From positions 248,001-312,000 of the forward strand of contig NZ_FNFL01000002.1 of the NCBI RefSeq assembly GCF_900101125.1: a DNA stretch of 64,000 nucleotides. The letters run 5' to 3'. Origin of the DNA: Sediminibacillus albus (GTDB lineage Bacteria > Bacillota > Bacilli > Bacillales > Amphibacillaceae). The translations under genes and the position numbers were made by a program. The notes below the pieces were generated by a model. It made no database searches, was not told the DNA's origin, and saw only the letters and a program-made list of their open reading frames with translations. Positions 1 through 9,902 of this stretch are shown here, in pieces. How positions within the stretch are numbered: the stretch's first letter is position 1; each line of letters opens with the position of its first letter.

Positions 1-1011
1 TCGCTTAAACAGAGCAATCCGGAAATTCTGGATAAGGCAAAATCATTTCTTATGCTGCCGGATTACTTCAATTATCTATTGACAGGAAAGAAAACGAATG
101 AATATACAAATGCTACTTCTACTCAATTAGTAAATGCTTTCACAAAGAAATGGGATAAAGACTTATTGGATCTGCTGGGTATAAATAAAGACATGTTTTT
201 AGAAATAAATCCACCCGGCTCACAACTGGGGAGCTTGAGGCAAACGTTAGTCGATGAACTTGGATTAGATATGAAAGTAATCCTTCCTGCCACACATGAC
301 ACTGGCTCAGCTGTCGTTTCCGTACCTGAAGTCGATGATACAATTTATATAAGTTCTGGAACCTGGTCGCTAATCGGAGTGGAGAATCCGTTCCCAGTCT
401 GTATCACGAAGGCTTTAGACTATAATTTCACGAATGAGGGTGGTTTTGACTACCAATTCCGCTTCTTAAAAAACATTATGGGGTTGTGGATGATCCAGGA
501 AGTAAAGAGGAACTACAACGATCAATACAGTTTTCCGGAACTAGTGGAGTTGGCCAACAAAGCTTCCAACTTTCAATCAAAAATAAATGTGGATGATGAT
601 CGTTTTTTAAAGCCGGAAAACATGGTAGAAGAAATTCAATCCTTATGCCAGGAGACAAATCAAGAGGTACCCAGTACACCTGGCGAGGTAGCCAAATGTG
701 TATTTGATAGTTTAGGTGTCAGTTATCAGCAAGCTATAGACCAAATTGAAGAAATATATGAAAAAGAATTTAAAAAAATCAATATCATTGGCGGAGGCTG
801 CCAAAATAAAATGTTAAACCAGCTGATAGCCGATAAAACGAAAAAAGAAGTATTGGCGGGACCGGTAGAGGCAACGGCGATTGGCAATCTTGTTTCTCAA
901 TTGATCTCCCTAGGAGAAATGAAAGATATCAAACAGGCGAGAAACATTATAAGCCAGTCGTTTGAACTGACAAGATTCACAGCCAATAGAGAGGAGGAGA
1001 ATGTGAAATGA
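1..1011 (+). CDS. rhaB: Rhamnulokinase, C-terminal part
   Basis: Rhamnulokinase phosphorylates L-rhamnulose to L-rhamnulose 1-phosphate in the cytoplasm, the second step of rhamnose breakdown. The frame is open from the first base, so the gene begins upstream. About 336 of the usual 480 or so residues are visible: part of the N-lobe and the whole C-lobe of an FGGY-type sugar kinase. Family marks are DTGSAV (window residue about 100), SSGTWSLIG just after it, and the glycine-rich GGGCQNKML stretch near residue 265 that closes over ATP. The stop overlaps the rhaA start as ATGA, which implies translational coupling. An ATG at 52 is internal and not the start. Identity is confident from family features and from rhaA next to it. 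Confidence 0.93.
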   Translation, partial: SLKQSNPEILDKAKSFLMLPDYFNYLLTGKKTNEYTNATSTQLVNAFTKKWDKDLLDLLGINKDMFLEINPPGSQLGSLRQTLVDELGLDMKVILPATHDTGSAVVSVPEVDDTIYISSGTWSLIGVENPFPVCITKALDYNFTNEGGFDYQFRFLKNIMGLWMIQEVKRNYNDQYSFPELVELANKASNFQSKINVDDDRFLKPENMVEEIQSLCQETNQEVPSTPGEVAKCVFDSLGVSYQQAIDQIEEIYEKEFKKINIIGGGCQNKMLNQLIADKTKKEVLAGPVEATAIGNLVSQLISLGEMKDIKQARNIISQSFELTRFTANREEENVK

Positions 1012-2261
1012 GCGTAACAGAGCGTTATGAAAATGCAAAAGAAGTCTATGAGAAATGGGGAGTAAATGTAGAGGGAGCATTGGAGCAGCTGCAAAATGTT
1101 CCGATATCGATCCATTGCTGGCAGGGGGATGATGTTAGCGGGTTTGAAGTAAATCAGCAGGAATTATCCGGAGGAATCGATGTAACAGGAAACTATCCTG
1201 GTAAAGCGAAGACACCGGAACAACTGCGGAGCGACTTGGAAAAGGCACTTTCACTTATCCCTGGTAAACACCGGGTAAACCTGCACATGATCTATGCGGA
1301 AACCAACGGCGAAGTGGTAGAGCGGGACCAGCTGGAGCCTAAGCATTTCGAAAACTGGGTGAATTGGGCCAAAGAAAACGGGCTTGGCTTGGACTTCAAT
1401 CCGACGTTGTTTGCCCACCCTAAAGCAGACGATGGCTTAACCTTGTCCCATCCAAATAAAGAGGTTAGAGACTATTGGATCAGACACTGTATTGCCAGCC
1501 GTAAAATCGCAGCCTATTTTGGCAAAGAATTAGGCACGCCTGCTCTAACAAACATTTGGATTCCTGATGGGTATAAGGATATCCCCAGCGATCGGCTGAC
1601 TCCCAGACAACGGTTAAAGGACTCCCTGGATGAAATTTTTAAAGTGGAAATAGATGAAAAGTACAACATCGATGCCGTGGAAAGCAAGCTGTTTGGAATT
1701 GGCTCGGAGGCATATGTAGTCGGTTCTCATGAATTTTATTTGGGCTATGCGCTTAAAAATAACAAGCTATGCTTGTTGGATACAGGACATTATCATCCGA
1801 CGGAAGTTGTTTCCAATAAAATATCAGCCATGCTCCTCTACAGTGATCAACTGGCATTGCACGTTTCCAGACCGGTCCGCTGGGATAGTGACCATGTCGT
1901 TATCCTTGATGACGAATTAAAAGAAATAGGAATGGAAATCGTCCGGAACGGGGCGCTTGATAAGGTGAGAATCGGGCTCGACTTTTTTGATGCAAGCATA
2001 AACCGTGTTGCTGCATGGACAATTGGAACCCGAAATATGATTAAGAGTTTGTTATATGCGATGCTTCAACCGAATCAGCATCTAAAACAATTGCAGGAAG
2101 AAGGCAATTTCACAGAGCGGCTGGCCCTTATGGAAGAGTTTAAAACCTATCCGTTCGGCGCCATCTGGGATTACTATTGCGAGAAAATGGGTGTACCAGT
2201 ACAAGAAACCTGGCTGGAAGAAGTAAACGCATATGAAAAAGAAGTATTGTCGAAAAGATAG
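1008..2261 (+). CDS. rhaA: L-rhamnose isomerase
   Basis: This enzyme converts L-rhamnose to L-rhamnulose with divalent metals, in the cytoplasm. The 417 residues match the usual length of about 419. The N-terminal [14 protein letters not shown] block is typical of the family. DTGHYHPTE (His261 region) and WDSDHVV carry likely metal ligands of the TIM barrel, and NPTLFAHP is also conserved. The ATG overlaps the rhaB stop by four bases and lies behind GAGGAGGAG, so the pair is one operon. A hairpin terminator follows directly. The rhamnose mutarotase gene rhaM, often present in such operons, is not in the visible part. Confidence 0.96.
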   Translation: MSVTERYENAKEVYEKWGVNVEGALEQLQNVPISIHCWQGDDVSGFEVNQQELSGGIDVTGNYPGKAKTPEQLRSDLEKALSLIPGKHRVNLHMIYAETNGEVVERDQLEPKHFENWVNWAKENGLGLDFNPTLFAHPKADDGLTLSHPNKEVRDYWIRHCIASRKIAAYFGKELGTPALTNIWIPDGYKDIPSDRLTPRQRLKDSLDEIFKVEIDEKYNIDAVESKLFGIGSEAYVVGSHEFYLGYALKNNKLCLLDTGHYHPTEVVSNKISAMLLYSDQLALHVSRPVRWDSDHVVILDDELKEIGMEIVRNGALDKVRIGLDFFDASINRVAAWTIGTRNMIKSLLYAMLQPNQHLKQLQEEGNFTERLALMEEFKTYPFGAIWDYYCEKMGVPVQETWLEEVNAYEKEVLSKR

Positions 2262-2274
2262 TGTAGAAGATTTG

Positions 2275-2304
2275 GACCGGCAGTTGTTCATGCTGGTCTT
2301 TTTT
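2275..2304 (+). terminator. Terminator after rhaBA
   Basis: The arms GACCGGCA and TGCTGGTC, which pair with one G-U, enclose an eight-base loop and are followed by TTTTTTC. This ends the rhaBA transcript. Confidence 0.85.
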
Positions 2305-2349
2305 CAAAAAAAGATGCGTAGTAGATGATTGTGTTTTTCCAAAAAAACA

Positions 2350-2403
2350 ATAAAAACAAAACAAAAACAAGGTATTCAAAAATAAACAAAAACATGATAT
2401 GCT
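2350..2403 (+). promoter_or_regulatory. Promoter and likely DeoR-type operator of the aldolase gene
   Basis: A SigA-like promoter is visible: TTCAAA at 2375 and TATGCT at 2398, spaced by 17. It lies among A-rich direct repeats, with AAACAAAAACA at 2359 and again at 2384, 25 bp apart. Repeats of this ACAAA kind are common operators of DeoR-family repressors, and such a regulator is encoded two genes downstream. The promoter is read from the sequence; regulator binding is inferred. Confidence 0.5.
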
Positions 2404-2445
2404 AAATGCAGAAAAAGAAACAAGCAGAATAGAGGAGGAAACGAC

Positions 2446-4512
2446 TTGGTACAAAATCTATGGGATGATAGTAAAGCAAACATAGAAAGCGGTTTAGAAG
2501 AACTCGTATATCGTTCGAATTTGCTAGGTTCTGACCGGTCTGTTGCAAATTGGGGCGGCGGAAACACATCCACTAAATCGAAAGAAACAGACTTCCGGGG
2601 CAATGAAATAGAAGTGATGTGGGTAAAAGGAAGTGGTTCTGACCTTGCAACTATGGGCGCAAAAAATTTCACTGGTCTAAATTTGGAAGATATACGCCCG
2701 TTAATGGAAAAAGATGATATGACAGATGAAGACATGGTAAATTACTTGGCCCATTGCATGATTGATGCAAAACACCCTCGTTCTTCCATCGAAACGCTGT
2801 TACATGCATTTCTGCCATTCAAACATGTCGACCACACCCATCCAGATGCGATAATCAGTATTGCATGCGCTGATAATGGCAAAGAAATTGCCGAAGAAAT
2901 TTATGGCAGCCGTTTTGTGTGGGTGCCTTATATCCGTCCTGGATTCAAGCTATCTAAAATGATTGCTGAAGGAGTACAAAACAACCCCGATGCAGAACTG
3001 GTTATCATGGAAAAACACGGCTTGGTTACTTGGGGAGAAACATCAAAAGAAAGCTATAACAAGACGATCTCTGTTATCCAGGAGGCGGAGGATTACATTG
3101 AAGCAAAAGCAAAAGACCAAACGCTGTTCGGCGGCGCACAATTCGAGTCCATATCAGCCGAAGAAAGAAAAGAAATTGCTGCGAAGATTCTGCCCGTAGT
3201 CCGCGGCCAAGTAAGCAATAATAAAAAAATGCTAGTTACTTACGATGACAGCGAAGAGATCTTGGAATTCGTCAATAGCAGCAATGCAAAAGACTTATCT
3301 CAAGTCGGTGCTGCCTGCCCAGACCATTTGGTGCATACCAAGCGTGCTCCGCTATTCGTAGAATGGGATCCGAGCAGCAAAGACGTTGATCGCTTAATAG
3401 AAAATATAAAAGCAGGAATTGCGTCTTTCCAGGAGAATTACACAGCATACTTTAACCGGAATAAGTCAGAGGGGGATACAATGGTGGAAACAGCTCCTCG
3501 TGTAGTGCTTATTCCAGGTCTTGGGATGATTACCACAGGGAAAAGCTGGACGGCAGCAAGTGTCAGTCGATCTCTTTATCACCGGGCCGTGGCGGTCATG
3601 AAGGGGGCGACGGTTCTAGGAAGCTTTGTGTCTTTGAATGAAGAAGAGTCGTTCGCCATTGAATATTGGCCGCTCGAGCTTTACAAACTGAGCCTTGCAC
3701 CGCCAGAGGCGGAGTTCTCCCGGCAAGTTGCATTTGTGACTGGCGGAGCCGGCGGAATTGGAAGTGCTACTTGCTACCGCCTCGTCTCTGAAGGGGCCCA
3801 TGTAGTCATAGCTGACATTAATTTAGAAGGGGCCAAGGAGCTGGCAGATCAAATTAACGGGAAATTCGGCGGCCATCGTGCAGCAGCCGTCAAAATGGAT
3901 GTAACAAAAGAAGAAGAAGTGGAGGCTGCAATTAGAGATGCTGTCCTGACATATGGTGGTTTGGATATTGTCGTTAATAATGCGGGATTGGCCAGTTCAA
4001 GCCCTTTTGAAGAGACAACGATGGATAAGTGGAACCTTAACATCAACGTATTGGTTACCGGTTACTTCCTCGTTGCCAGAGAGGCATTCAAGCTGATGAA
4101 AGACCAGGCAATCGGAGGCAGCATGGTATTTGTAGGCTCAAAGAATTCCATTTATGCAGGGAAAAATGCTGCAGCGTACAGTACAGCGAAGGCGGCGGAA
4201 GTGCATCTTGCCCGTACGGTTGCAGCAGATGGAGGAGAGTACGGGATTCGTGTCAATTCGGTGCTTCCAGACGCAGTTATCCGCGGTTCAAAAATCTGGG
4301 ACTCTGAATGGAAAGAGGAACGGGCGTCCTCTTATGGAATTGAGGCTGATGATTTAGAAGAACATTACCGTAAAAGGACTATCCTGAATGTTAATATTTT
4401 ACCGCAGGACATAGCAGAATCGATTGCTTTTCTGGCATCATCCAAAGCTGCCAAAACGACAGGCTGTATGGTGACTGTTGATGGAGGAGTAGCAGCCGCC
4501 TTTACGAGATAA
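2446..4512 (+). CDS. rhaEW: Bifunctional rhamnulose-1-phosphate aldolase / L-lactaldehyde dehydrogenase (RhaEW type)
   Basis: A two-domain cytoplasmic enzyme of 688 residues. Residues 1 to about 425 form a class II aldolase domain that splits rhamnulose 1-phosphate into dihydroxyacetone phosphate and L-lactaldehyde. HVDHTHPD around residues 127-134 supplies zinc-ligand histidines. Residues about 428-688 form a short-chain dehydrogenase with the nucleotide motif TGGAGGIG near 432-439, NNAG, and catalytic YSTAK (Tyr578, Lys582). It is expected to oxidise lactaldehyde to L-lactate. The same fusion is known in Bacillus (YuxG). The start is TTG at 2446, chosen because AGAGGAGG lies seven bases upstream. 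It has its own promoter and is followed by the regulator and then lutABC. Confidence 0.93.
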   Translation: MVQNLWDDSKANIESGLEELVYRSNLLGSDRSVANWGGGNTSTKSKETDFRGNEIEVMWVKGSGSDLATMGAKNFTGLNLEDIRPLMEKDDMTDEDMVNYLAHCMIDAKHPRSSIETLLHAFLPFKHVDHTHPDAIISIACADNGKEIAEEIYGSRFVWVPYIRPGFKLSKMIAEGVQNNPDAELVIMEKHGLVTWGETSKESYNKTISVIQEAEDYIEAKAKDQTLFGGAQFESISAEERKEIAAKILPVVRGQVSNNKKMLVTYDDSEEILEFVNSSNAKDLSQVGAACPDHLVHTKRAPLFVEWDPSSKDVDRLIENIKAGIASFQENYTAYFNRNKSEGDTMVETAPRVVLIPGLGMITTGKSWTAASVSRSLYHRAVAVMKGATVLGSFVSLNEEESFAIEYWPLELYKLSLAPPEAEFSRQVAFVTGGAGGIGSATCYRLVSEGAHVVIADINLEGAKELADQINGKFGGHRAAAVKMDVTKEEEVEAAIRDAVLTYGGLDIVVNNAGLASSSPFEETTMDKWNLNINVLVTGYFLVAREAFKLMKDQAIGGSMVFVGSKNSIYAGKNAAAYSTAKAAEVHLARTVAADGGEYGIRVNSVLPDAVIRGSKIWDSEWKEERASSYGIEADDLEEHYRKRTILNVNILPQDIAESIAFLASSKAAKTTGCMVTVDGGVAAAFTR

Positions 4513-4520
4513 AGAAGGTT

Positions 4521-4551
4521 GTTAACTCGTTGGCAATTCCAACGAGTTAAC
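4521..4551. repeat. Perfect 13-bp inverted repeat
   Basis: GTTAACTCGTTGG and its exact complement are separated by CAATT. The repeat sits between the aldolase stop and the regulator start. No T-run follows, so it is either a weak terminator or processing hairpin, or an operator. Confidence 0.7.
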
Positions 4552-4625
4552 TGCACTTTATGTTGCTAAACGTTTCGTTCCTAACTAAAATGAGGAGTAC
4601 AACAAACCGACTTAAATGAAGGAAA

Positions 4626-5405
4626 ATGAAAGTAGGGAAACAAGTGCTTGTTGCTGAAAGACAACAAAAAATAGTAGAGCTTGTGAATGAACGGAAGAGT
4701 ATTCGCGTATCAGAGCTTAGCCGAATATTTTCTGTTACAGAAGAAACCATTCGTAAAGACTTAGAAAGGTTAGAAACAGAGGAAAAACTATCCAGAAGCC
4801 ATGGTGGAGCAGTAAGTTTACCTAGTGACGAATCATTGGATCTTTCTTTTTCTGAAAGGGAAATAACCAACGTGAGAGAAAAGAAGGAAATCGCTCGTGA
4901 AGCGGTAAAGCATGTGGTCGTAGGGGATAAAATTATGCTGGACGCCAGTACAACGGCCTGGTACATGGCAAAAGCTTTGCCTGATATCGCTATTACTGTG
5001 CTAACTAATTCCATTAAAGTGGCTATGGAGCTTAGCGGCAGAAAAGAAGTTACAGTAATTTCCACAGGTGGTACATTAATGTCGAAGTCCCTGTCGTATG
5101 TTGGGCCATTAGCTGAGGCATCGTTGGATACTTACCATGTCAATAAAGCGTTTATATCTTGTAAAGGACTTCATCTTGAAAAAGGAATTAGTGAGTCTGA
5201 TGAACAACAGGCCCGTATTAAGAAAAAAATGATGGATAATGCTGATACGGTGTTTATTATGATAGATCACAGTAAATTCGGCGTTCGTGCTTTTTCCCGG
5301 CTGAACGGCCTTGAAGATATCGACCATATTATTACCGATAGTAAAGTGGATCCGTCTAGCGTTCAACAACTAGCCGATAAATCGTTAAAACTGATAAAAG
5401 TGTAG
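4626..5405 (+). CDS. rhaR: DeoR-family transcriptional regulator, probable rhamnose regulator
   Basis: A 259-residue repressor-type protein. The N-terminal helix-turn-helix (about residues 6-60) contains RQQKIVELVNERKSIRVSE and the DeoR signature around EETIRKDLERLE. A sugar-phosphate-sensing DeoRC domain follows (about 78-235, with TTAWYMAKALP and STGGTL). DeoR proteins of this class usually respond to a phosphorylated intermediate of the pathway they control. Its place directly after the rhamnose aldolase gene, and the family of RhaR in Bacillus, make the rhamnose operon the likely target. The start codon lies behind AAGGAAA. An in-frame ATG further upstream is cut by a TGA. Confidence 0.85.
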   Translation: MKVGKQVLVAERQQKIVELVNERKSIRVSELSRIFSVTEETIRKDLERLETEEKLSRSHGGAVSLPSDESLDLSFSEREITNVREKKEIAREAVKHVVVGDKIMLDASTTAWYMAKALPDIAITVLTNSIKVAMELSGRKEVTVISTGGTLMSKSLSYVGPLAEASLDTYHVNKAFISCKGLHLEKGISESDEQQARIKKKMMDNADTVFIMIDHSKFGVRAFSRLNGLEDIDHIITDSKVDPSSVQQLADKSLKLIKV

Positions 5406-5426
5406 CCTCCTGCAATGGGAAAAATT

Positions 5427-5463
5427 AGCCGCCGAATCATCATGAGCTTGGCGGCTTTCTGTT
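5427..5463 (+). terminator. Terminator after the DeoR gene
   Basis: AGCCGCC and GGCGGCT pair around a 16-base loop and are followed by a short T-rich tail (TTCTGTT). It separates the regulator from lutABC. Confidence 0.7.
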
Positions 5464-5571
5464 CTTTGCTTCCATTATTTTGATCTATAACGCCATCTTA
5501 TTGGCGAATATGTGTTGCCAGAGTTAAAGATAGCATTGCAGCAAGGCTGCATCACCACTTAACGACATTTA

Positions 5572-5585
5572 TGAATGCGTTAACA
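5572..5585 (+). promoter_or_regulatory. cre-like site before lutA
   Basis: TGAATGCGTTAACA differs from the CcpA consensus TGWNANCGNTNWCA at one position. It lies 23 bases before lutA. Carbon catabolite control of lactate use would be sensible, but this is inferred. Confidence 0.4.
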
Positions 5586-5608
5586 TTTGAAAGGCGGGAG
5601 GAGAGAAA

Positions 5609-6334
5609 ATGAGAGTATCGTTGTTTATTACATGTCTTGGGGATGTTTTCTATGTAAATGCCGGTAAAGCGACGGTGGAATTGCTAGAGCGCTTTGGCTG
5701 CGAAGTTGATTTTCCGGAAACGCAGACATGCTGCGGACAGCCCGCTTATAATAGTGGCTACCACGAGAAAACTAAAGCAGCTGCAAAAAATATGATCAAC
5801 ACCTTTGCTCATGCCGATTATGTGGTCAGTCCATCTGGTTCATGCGCCTATATGTTCCATGAGTATGCCTCGTTGTTCGACAATGATTCGGAATGGGAGG
5901 AAAAGGCGAAGGCCTTAAAAGAAAAAACATATGAACTCACTCAATTTTTAACCGAGGTCTTAAAAATTGAGGATACAGGATCCGAATATCATGCCAAAGC
6001 AACATACCATTCCTCCTGCCACATGACACGACTACTTGGAGTAAGAGAAGCCCCACTAAAACTATTAAGCAATGTTAAAGGACTGGAAATGACAGAACTT
6101 CCCAACAGCCATGATTGTTGTGGATTTGGAGGGACTTTTTCTGTGAAAATGCCGACGATTTCTGAACAAATGGTCGATGAAAAGGTGGAGCATGTAGAGA
6201 AAACCAATGCCGAAGTGTTAATTGGTGCGGACGGTGGCTGCCTGATGAATATCGGTGGACGAATTAATCGTAAAAAGAAGCCAATCAAAGTAATGCATAT
6301 TGCAGAAATTTTGAACAGCAGGGGTGAACGTTAA
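5609..6334 (+). CDS. lutA: L-lactate utilization protein LutA (Fe-S oxidoreductase subunit)
   Basis: This is the first subunit of the LutABC complex, which oxidises L-lactate to pyruvate in the cytoplasm or at the membrane. The 241 residues hold two cysteine-rich CCG domains. The first has [11 protein letters not shown] near residue 42 and the second has CCGFGGTF near residue 172; in this family they bind an iron-sulfur cluster. The start is clear, with GGGAGGAGAG seven bases before the ATG. The stop overlaps the lutB start (TAATG), so the genes are translationally coupled. Confidence 0.95.
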   Translation: MRVSLFITCLGDVFYVNAGKATVELLERFGCEVDFPETQTCCGQPAYNSGYHEKTKAAAKNMINTFAHADYVVSPSGSCAYMFHEYASLFDNDSEWEEKAKALKEKTYELTQFLTEVLKIEDTGSEYHAKATYHSSCHMTRLLGVREAPLKLLSNVKGLEMTELPNSHDCCGFGGTFSVKMPTISEQMVDEKVEHVEKTNAEVLIGADGGCLMNIGGRINRKKKPIKVMHIAEILNSRGER

Positions 6335-7773
6335 TGCCAATGCATATTGGAGAAAAAGAATTTAAAAACCGGGTGGAAAAGGGACTTGGGGATGATTTCA
6401 TGCGAGGGGCGGTCCGGTCTGCGCAGGGAAGGCTGCAAACCAACCGTTCCAATGCGGCGGAAGAATTGGGAGACTGGGAAGAGTGGCGCAGCCTCGGACA
6501 GGAAATTAGGCAGCATACCATGGAAAATCTGGATTTTTATCTACAGCAATTAAGTGAAAAAGTAGCTGAAAGGGGTGGCCATGTTTATTTTGCTGAAACG
6601 GCCGAGGATGCCAATAATTATGTCAGCGAAGTAATTGCCAGGAAGAATGCTAAGAAAATAGCAAAGTCTAAATCGATGGTCACAGAGGAAATCGCCCTCA
6701 ATGATATTTTGGAGGAACAGGGCTGTGAAGTAGTAGAAACAGATTTGGGTGAATACATTCTCCAAATTGACGACCATGATCCCCCGTCTCATATTGTGGC
6801 TCCTGCCCTGCACAAAAATAAAGAACAAATTCGGGATGTTTTCACAGAAAGGTTAGGATACACGAACACAGAAAAGCCAGAGGAGTTAACATTGTTTGCC
6901 CGTGAACAGCTGAGAAAAGAATTTCTTGCTGCCGATGTAGGAATTACTGGCTGTAATTTTGCTGTTGCTGAATCCGGTACGTTTGCATTGGTAACCAATG
7001 AAGGAAACGCCCGCATGGTTTCCACGCTCCCGAAAACGCAAATTACTGTGATGGGTATGGAACGGATTGTTCCGACATGGGAAGAGCTTGATGTCATGGT
7101 CAGCCTTTTGACAAGAGCTGCAGTGGGACAGAAGTTAACCAGTTATGTGACAGCCTTGACAGGACCTAGGGAGTTAGAAGAAGCAGATGGCCCTGAAGAA
7201 TTCCATCTAGTCATTGTCGATAATGGCAGGTCGAAAATATTAGGGACAGAGTTCCAGGAAGCCCTGCACTGTATTCGATGTGCTGCCTGTATTAATGTTT
7301 GCCCTGTCTATCGCCATGTTGGCGGCCACGCTTACGGTTCAATATACCCAGGTCCGATTGGAGCGGTGCTTACCCCCTTGTTGGGTGGTTATGATGATTA
7401 TAAAGAACTACCGTATGCTTCTTCTTTGTGTGGAGCGTGTACAGAGGTCTGTCCTGTCAAAATTCCTCTGCATGAACACTTGATTGAGCACCGGAGGAAT
7501 ATCGTAGAAGAAGAAAAAAAGGCAGGTTTGGCTGAAAGAATATCCATGCAAGGATTCAATAAAATTGCTGGATCATCGAATCTGTTTAATATCGCTACGA
7601 AAATGGCACCATTTTTAGTCACTTCGTTTGTAAAGGACGGAATGATCCCTAAGGGACCGGGACCAATGAAACCGTGGACCGATGTCCGAGATTTTCCGGT
7701 GCCGAAGAAAGAAAGATTCAGAGATTGGTATAAAAACCGGGAAAGGGGTGATTACAAGCATGACGAGAGGTGA
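6334..7773 (+). CDS. lutB: L-lactate utilization iron-sulfur protein LutB
   Basis: The electron-transfer subunit of LutABC, 479 residues. An N-terminal LUD domain (about 70-300) is followed by a dicluster ferredoxin region. The first 4Fe-4S motif is Cys313, 316, 319, 323 ([12 protein letters not shown]). The second is the partner motif around Cys366-373 ([11 protein letters not shown]). The C-terminal extension has the family's usual form. It starts in the TAATG overlap with lutA, and its end overlaps lutC by 14 bases, so the three are one transcript. Confidence 0.95.
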   Translation: MPMHIGEKEFKNRVEKGLGDDFMRGAVRSAQGRLQTNRSNAAEELGDWEEWRSLGQEIRQHTMENLDFYLQQLSEKVAERGGHVYFAETAEDANNYVSEVIARKNAKKIAKSKSMVTEEIALNDILEEQGCEVVETDLGEYILQIDDHDPPSHIVAPALHKNKEQIRDVFTERLGYTNTEKPEELTLFAREQLRKEFLAADVGITGCNFAVAESGTFALVTNEGNARMVSTLPKTQITVMGMERIVPTWEELDVMVSLLTRAAVGQKLTSYVTALTGPRELEEADGPEEFHLVIVDNGRSKILGTEFQEALHCIRCAACINVCPVYRHVGGHAYGSIYPGPIGAVLTPLLGGYDDYKELPYASSLCGACTEVCPVKIPLHEHLIEHRRNIVEEEKKAGLAERISMQGFNKIAGSSNLFNIATKMAPFLVTSFVKDGMIPKGPGPMKPWTDVRDFPVPKKERFRDWYKNRERGDYKHDER

Positions 7774-8482
7774 TATTAAAAACCGGGAAGTTTTTTTAAA
7801 CAATATAGCGAATAATCTGGGACGCGAGCGCAGGAAATCCGAGGTTGAACGGCCAAGATGGGGCCACCAGGTACAATGGAAAGTTCTTGCCGGCTATACA
7901 GAAGACCAGCTTGTCGATGTATTGGAAAGACAATGCCAATCGATTCATACGAATTTTGTTCGGACTAATCAAGATAATTTAAGCAATACATTATTGCAGG
8001 TAATTGAGGCCTCTAATGGTAAGTCCGTGGTAAGATGGGATGATCCCCGTTTTGATAGTTTTGGCCTTCTGGAACCATTCGCTTCCTGGAAGGAAAGCAG
8101 GGGAATGAATATTCACAAGTGGGACGTGGATAAAGGGGAAGAAAGCATTCGTTTGGCAGAACAGGCAGATGTGGGTATCACCTTTAGCGATTTGACACTG
8201 GCGGAATCTGGTACAGTCGTCCTGTTTAGCGATAAAGGGAAAGGGCGTTCTGTCAGTTTGCTGCCGGCAACATACATTGCTATTGTTCCTAAAAGCACGA
8301 TGGTACCGAGGATGTCCCAGGCAACGAGAGAAATCCATCAACAGATAGAAAGCGGAGACAAGGTTGCTTCGTGTGTAAACTTCATTACTGGGCCAAGCAA
8401 CAGCGCCGATATTGAAATGAATCTAGTTGTTGGCGTTCATGGACCTATTAAAGCTACTTATATAGTAGTAGAAGATAGGTAA
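7760..8482 (+). CDS. lutC: L-lactate utilization protein LutC
   Basis: The third subunit of the lactate oxidation complex, a LUD-domain protein. The reading frame is open further upstream. The ATG at 7760 is chosen because AAAGGGGTG precedes it at normal spacing and the resulting 240 residues equal the length of Bacillus Lut[21 protein letters not shown] in the middle is a conserved LUD block. In B. subtilis the operon also serves biofilm growth. Here its position suggests that it consumes the lactate formed from rhamnose. Confidence 0.95.
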   Translation: MTRGDIKNREVFLNNIANNLGRERRKSEVERPRWGHQVQWKVLAGYTEDQLVDVLERQCQSIHTNFVRTNQDNLSNTLLQVIEASNGKSVVRWDDPRFDSFGLLEPFASWKESRGMNIHKWDVDKGEESIRLAEQADVGITFSDLTLAESGTVVLFSDKGKGRSVSLLPATYIAIVPKSTMVPRMSQATREIHQQIESGDKVASCVNFITGPSNSADIEMNLVVGVHGPIKATYIVVEDR

Positions 8483-8492
8483 TCTATAATAT

Positions 8493-8540
8493 AAAAGCAC
8501 CAGATCATCACGAAACGATGGTCTGGTGCTTTTGCTTTTT
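8493..8540. terminator. Terminator between lutC and namZ
   Basis: A 17-bp stem (AAAAGCACCAGATCATC with its near-perfect complement) carries T-tracts on the plus strand (TTTTGCTTTTT) and an A-run at its left edge. It can stop both convergent transcripts. Confidence 0.9.
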
Positions 8541-9825
8541 ATTTATATAATAAATATTGTTCTCGAAGCTGTTTGAATTCCTCCAATCCATCTTGCCATT
8601 GCGCTTGAATGTCATCAACGGATTGTCCCTCTTCAATAGCCTCGCGTATCCAGCCATTTCCGATTAGATTATCGAAAAAGGAGACACCGGCACTGTTTTC
8701 TGCACGGAACTGGAAATCATCAGGGTACATATCATGAATCGTTTTGACTAGATGGAGACCAGTCTCGACTGGAACAAAATCATCTTTGTCGGTTACATGG
8801 ATTTCCACCCCGTTTGCCAGGCTGCCGCTATGCTTGGAGAAGCTTGGTGTGAACGATGCTGCCCGGAAGACAACGCCTGGCAGATTCAGGCTGTTCAGCT
8901 CTGCCGCCAGTTCGGTACTATTAATAAAGGGTGCGCCAATTAACTGAAATGGCTTTGTTGTACCTCTGCCTTCCGAAATATTGGTGCCCTCAATTAAGGC
9001 TGCTCCTGGATAAACTAAAGCAGTATCGAGTGTAGGCATATTAGGTGAAGGGAGTACAAATTCAAGTGGTGTCTCATCATAATACATGTCACGCTTCCAG
9101 CCATTCATTTCCACTACTGTTAAATCTGCACCAATTTGATATTCTTCATTAAAAAATTCAGCTAATTCGCCGACAGTCATACCATGTCGTAATGGGATTG
9201 GGTATTTTCCTACAAAGGATGCGTAATCAGGATCAAGGACAGGGCCTTCTACCTTTTCTCCGCTGATTGGATTTGGACGGTCTAAAACAATGAAAGGTAT
9301 GTCATTTTCGGCAGCTGCTTCCATTGCATAGGCCATTGTATAAATGTACGTATAGAAACGTGTACCAACATCTTGAATATCGAACAAGAGGACATCAATG
9401 TTTTCCAGCATTTCCGGGGTTGGCTTTCTTGTTTGTCCATACAAACTATATACAGGTAAGCCGGTTTGTTCGTCAATATAGTACTCAACGTATTCACCAG
9501 CTTGGGCGCTGCCTCGGACTCCGTGTTCTGGTCCATACAGGGAGGTTAGTTCTACATCCGGATCATTATGCAGCGTATCTACGATACTGTTTAACTCCTG
9601 GTCGACTCCTGTAGGATTGGTAATTAATCCTACCTTTTGTCCTTCGATTAAATCCTTTTGCTCATTTAACAGTACTTCTACCCCCAGCTGGAACTTATGG
9701 GGGTTTCCTTTTCCTTTTTGCTTGCCGTATGCATTGCCGTTATTAGAGTTGTTGTCTGCAAAAACAACCGTGAGCGTTGATAATATAAAAATAATGGATA
9801 AAAAGAATACGATGCTTTTCTTCAT
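8539..9825 (-). CDS. namZ: Exo-beta-N-acetylmuramidase NamZ (DUF1343, YbbC)
   Basis: A secreted enzyme expected to release terminal N-acetylmuramic acid from the non-reducing end of peptidoglycan fragments, acting outside the cell after NagZ and AmiE. The 428 residues begin with a clear signal peptide ending around VVFA (residue 23-24). A short low-complexity linker follows, then the family domain from about residue 47 with GLITNPTG, SLYGPEHG and FDIQDVGTRFYTYIYTM. Two ATGs adjoin; the second (9825) has the better spacing to AAGGAG. It is the last gene of a minus-strand operon with nagZ and amiE, the same order as in B. subtilis. Confidence 0.92.
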   Translation of the reverse strand: MKKSIVFFLSIIFILSTLTVVFADNNSNNGNAYGKQKGKGNPHKFQLGVEVLLNEQKDLIEGQKVGLITNPTGVDQELNSIVDTLHNDPDVELTSLYGPEHGVRGSAQAGEYVEYYIDEQTGLPVYSLYGQTRKPTPEMLENIDVLLFDIQDVGTRFYTYIYTMAYAMEAAAENDIPFIVLDRPNPISGEKVEGPVLDPDYASFVGKYPIPLRHGMTVGELAEFFNEEYQIGADLTVVEMNGWKRDMYYDETPLEFVLPSPNMPTLDTALVYPGAALIEGTNISEGRGTTKPFQLIGAPFINSTELAAELNSLNLPGVVFRAASFTPSFSKHSGSLANGVEIHVTDKDDFVPVETGLHLVKTIHDMYPDDFQFRAENSAGVSFFDNLIGNGWIREAIEEGQSVDDIQAQWQDGLEEFKQLREQYLLYK

Positions 9826-9865
9826 CATACCACTCCTTGTTTTTTTTTAGAGAAAGCAATATATG

Positions 9866-9891
9866 CCGGGATAGTTTGTCTTCTATCCCGG
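9866..9891 (-). repeat. Hairpin between nagZ and namZ
   Basis: CCGGGATAG and CTATCCCGG form a perfect 9-bp stem with an eight-base loop in the 77-base spacer. On the minus strand it is followed only by a distant T-rich run before namZ. It may trim expression of namZ relative to nagZ or stabilise the transcript end. Confidence 0.55.
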
Positions 9892-9902
9892 AGTCATGCT
9901 TT

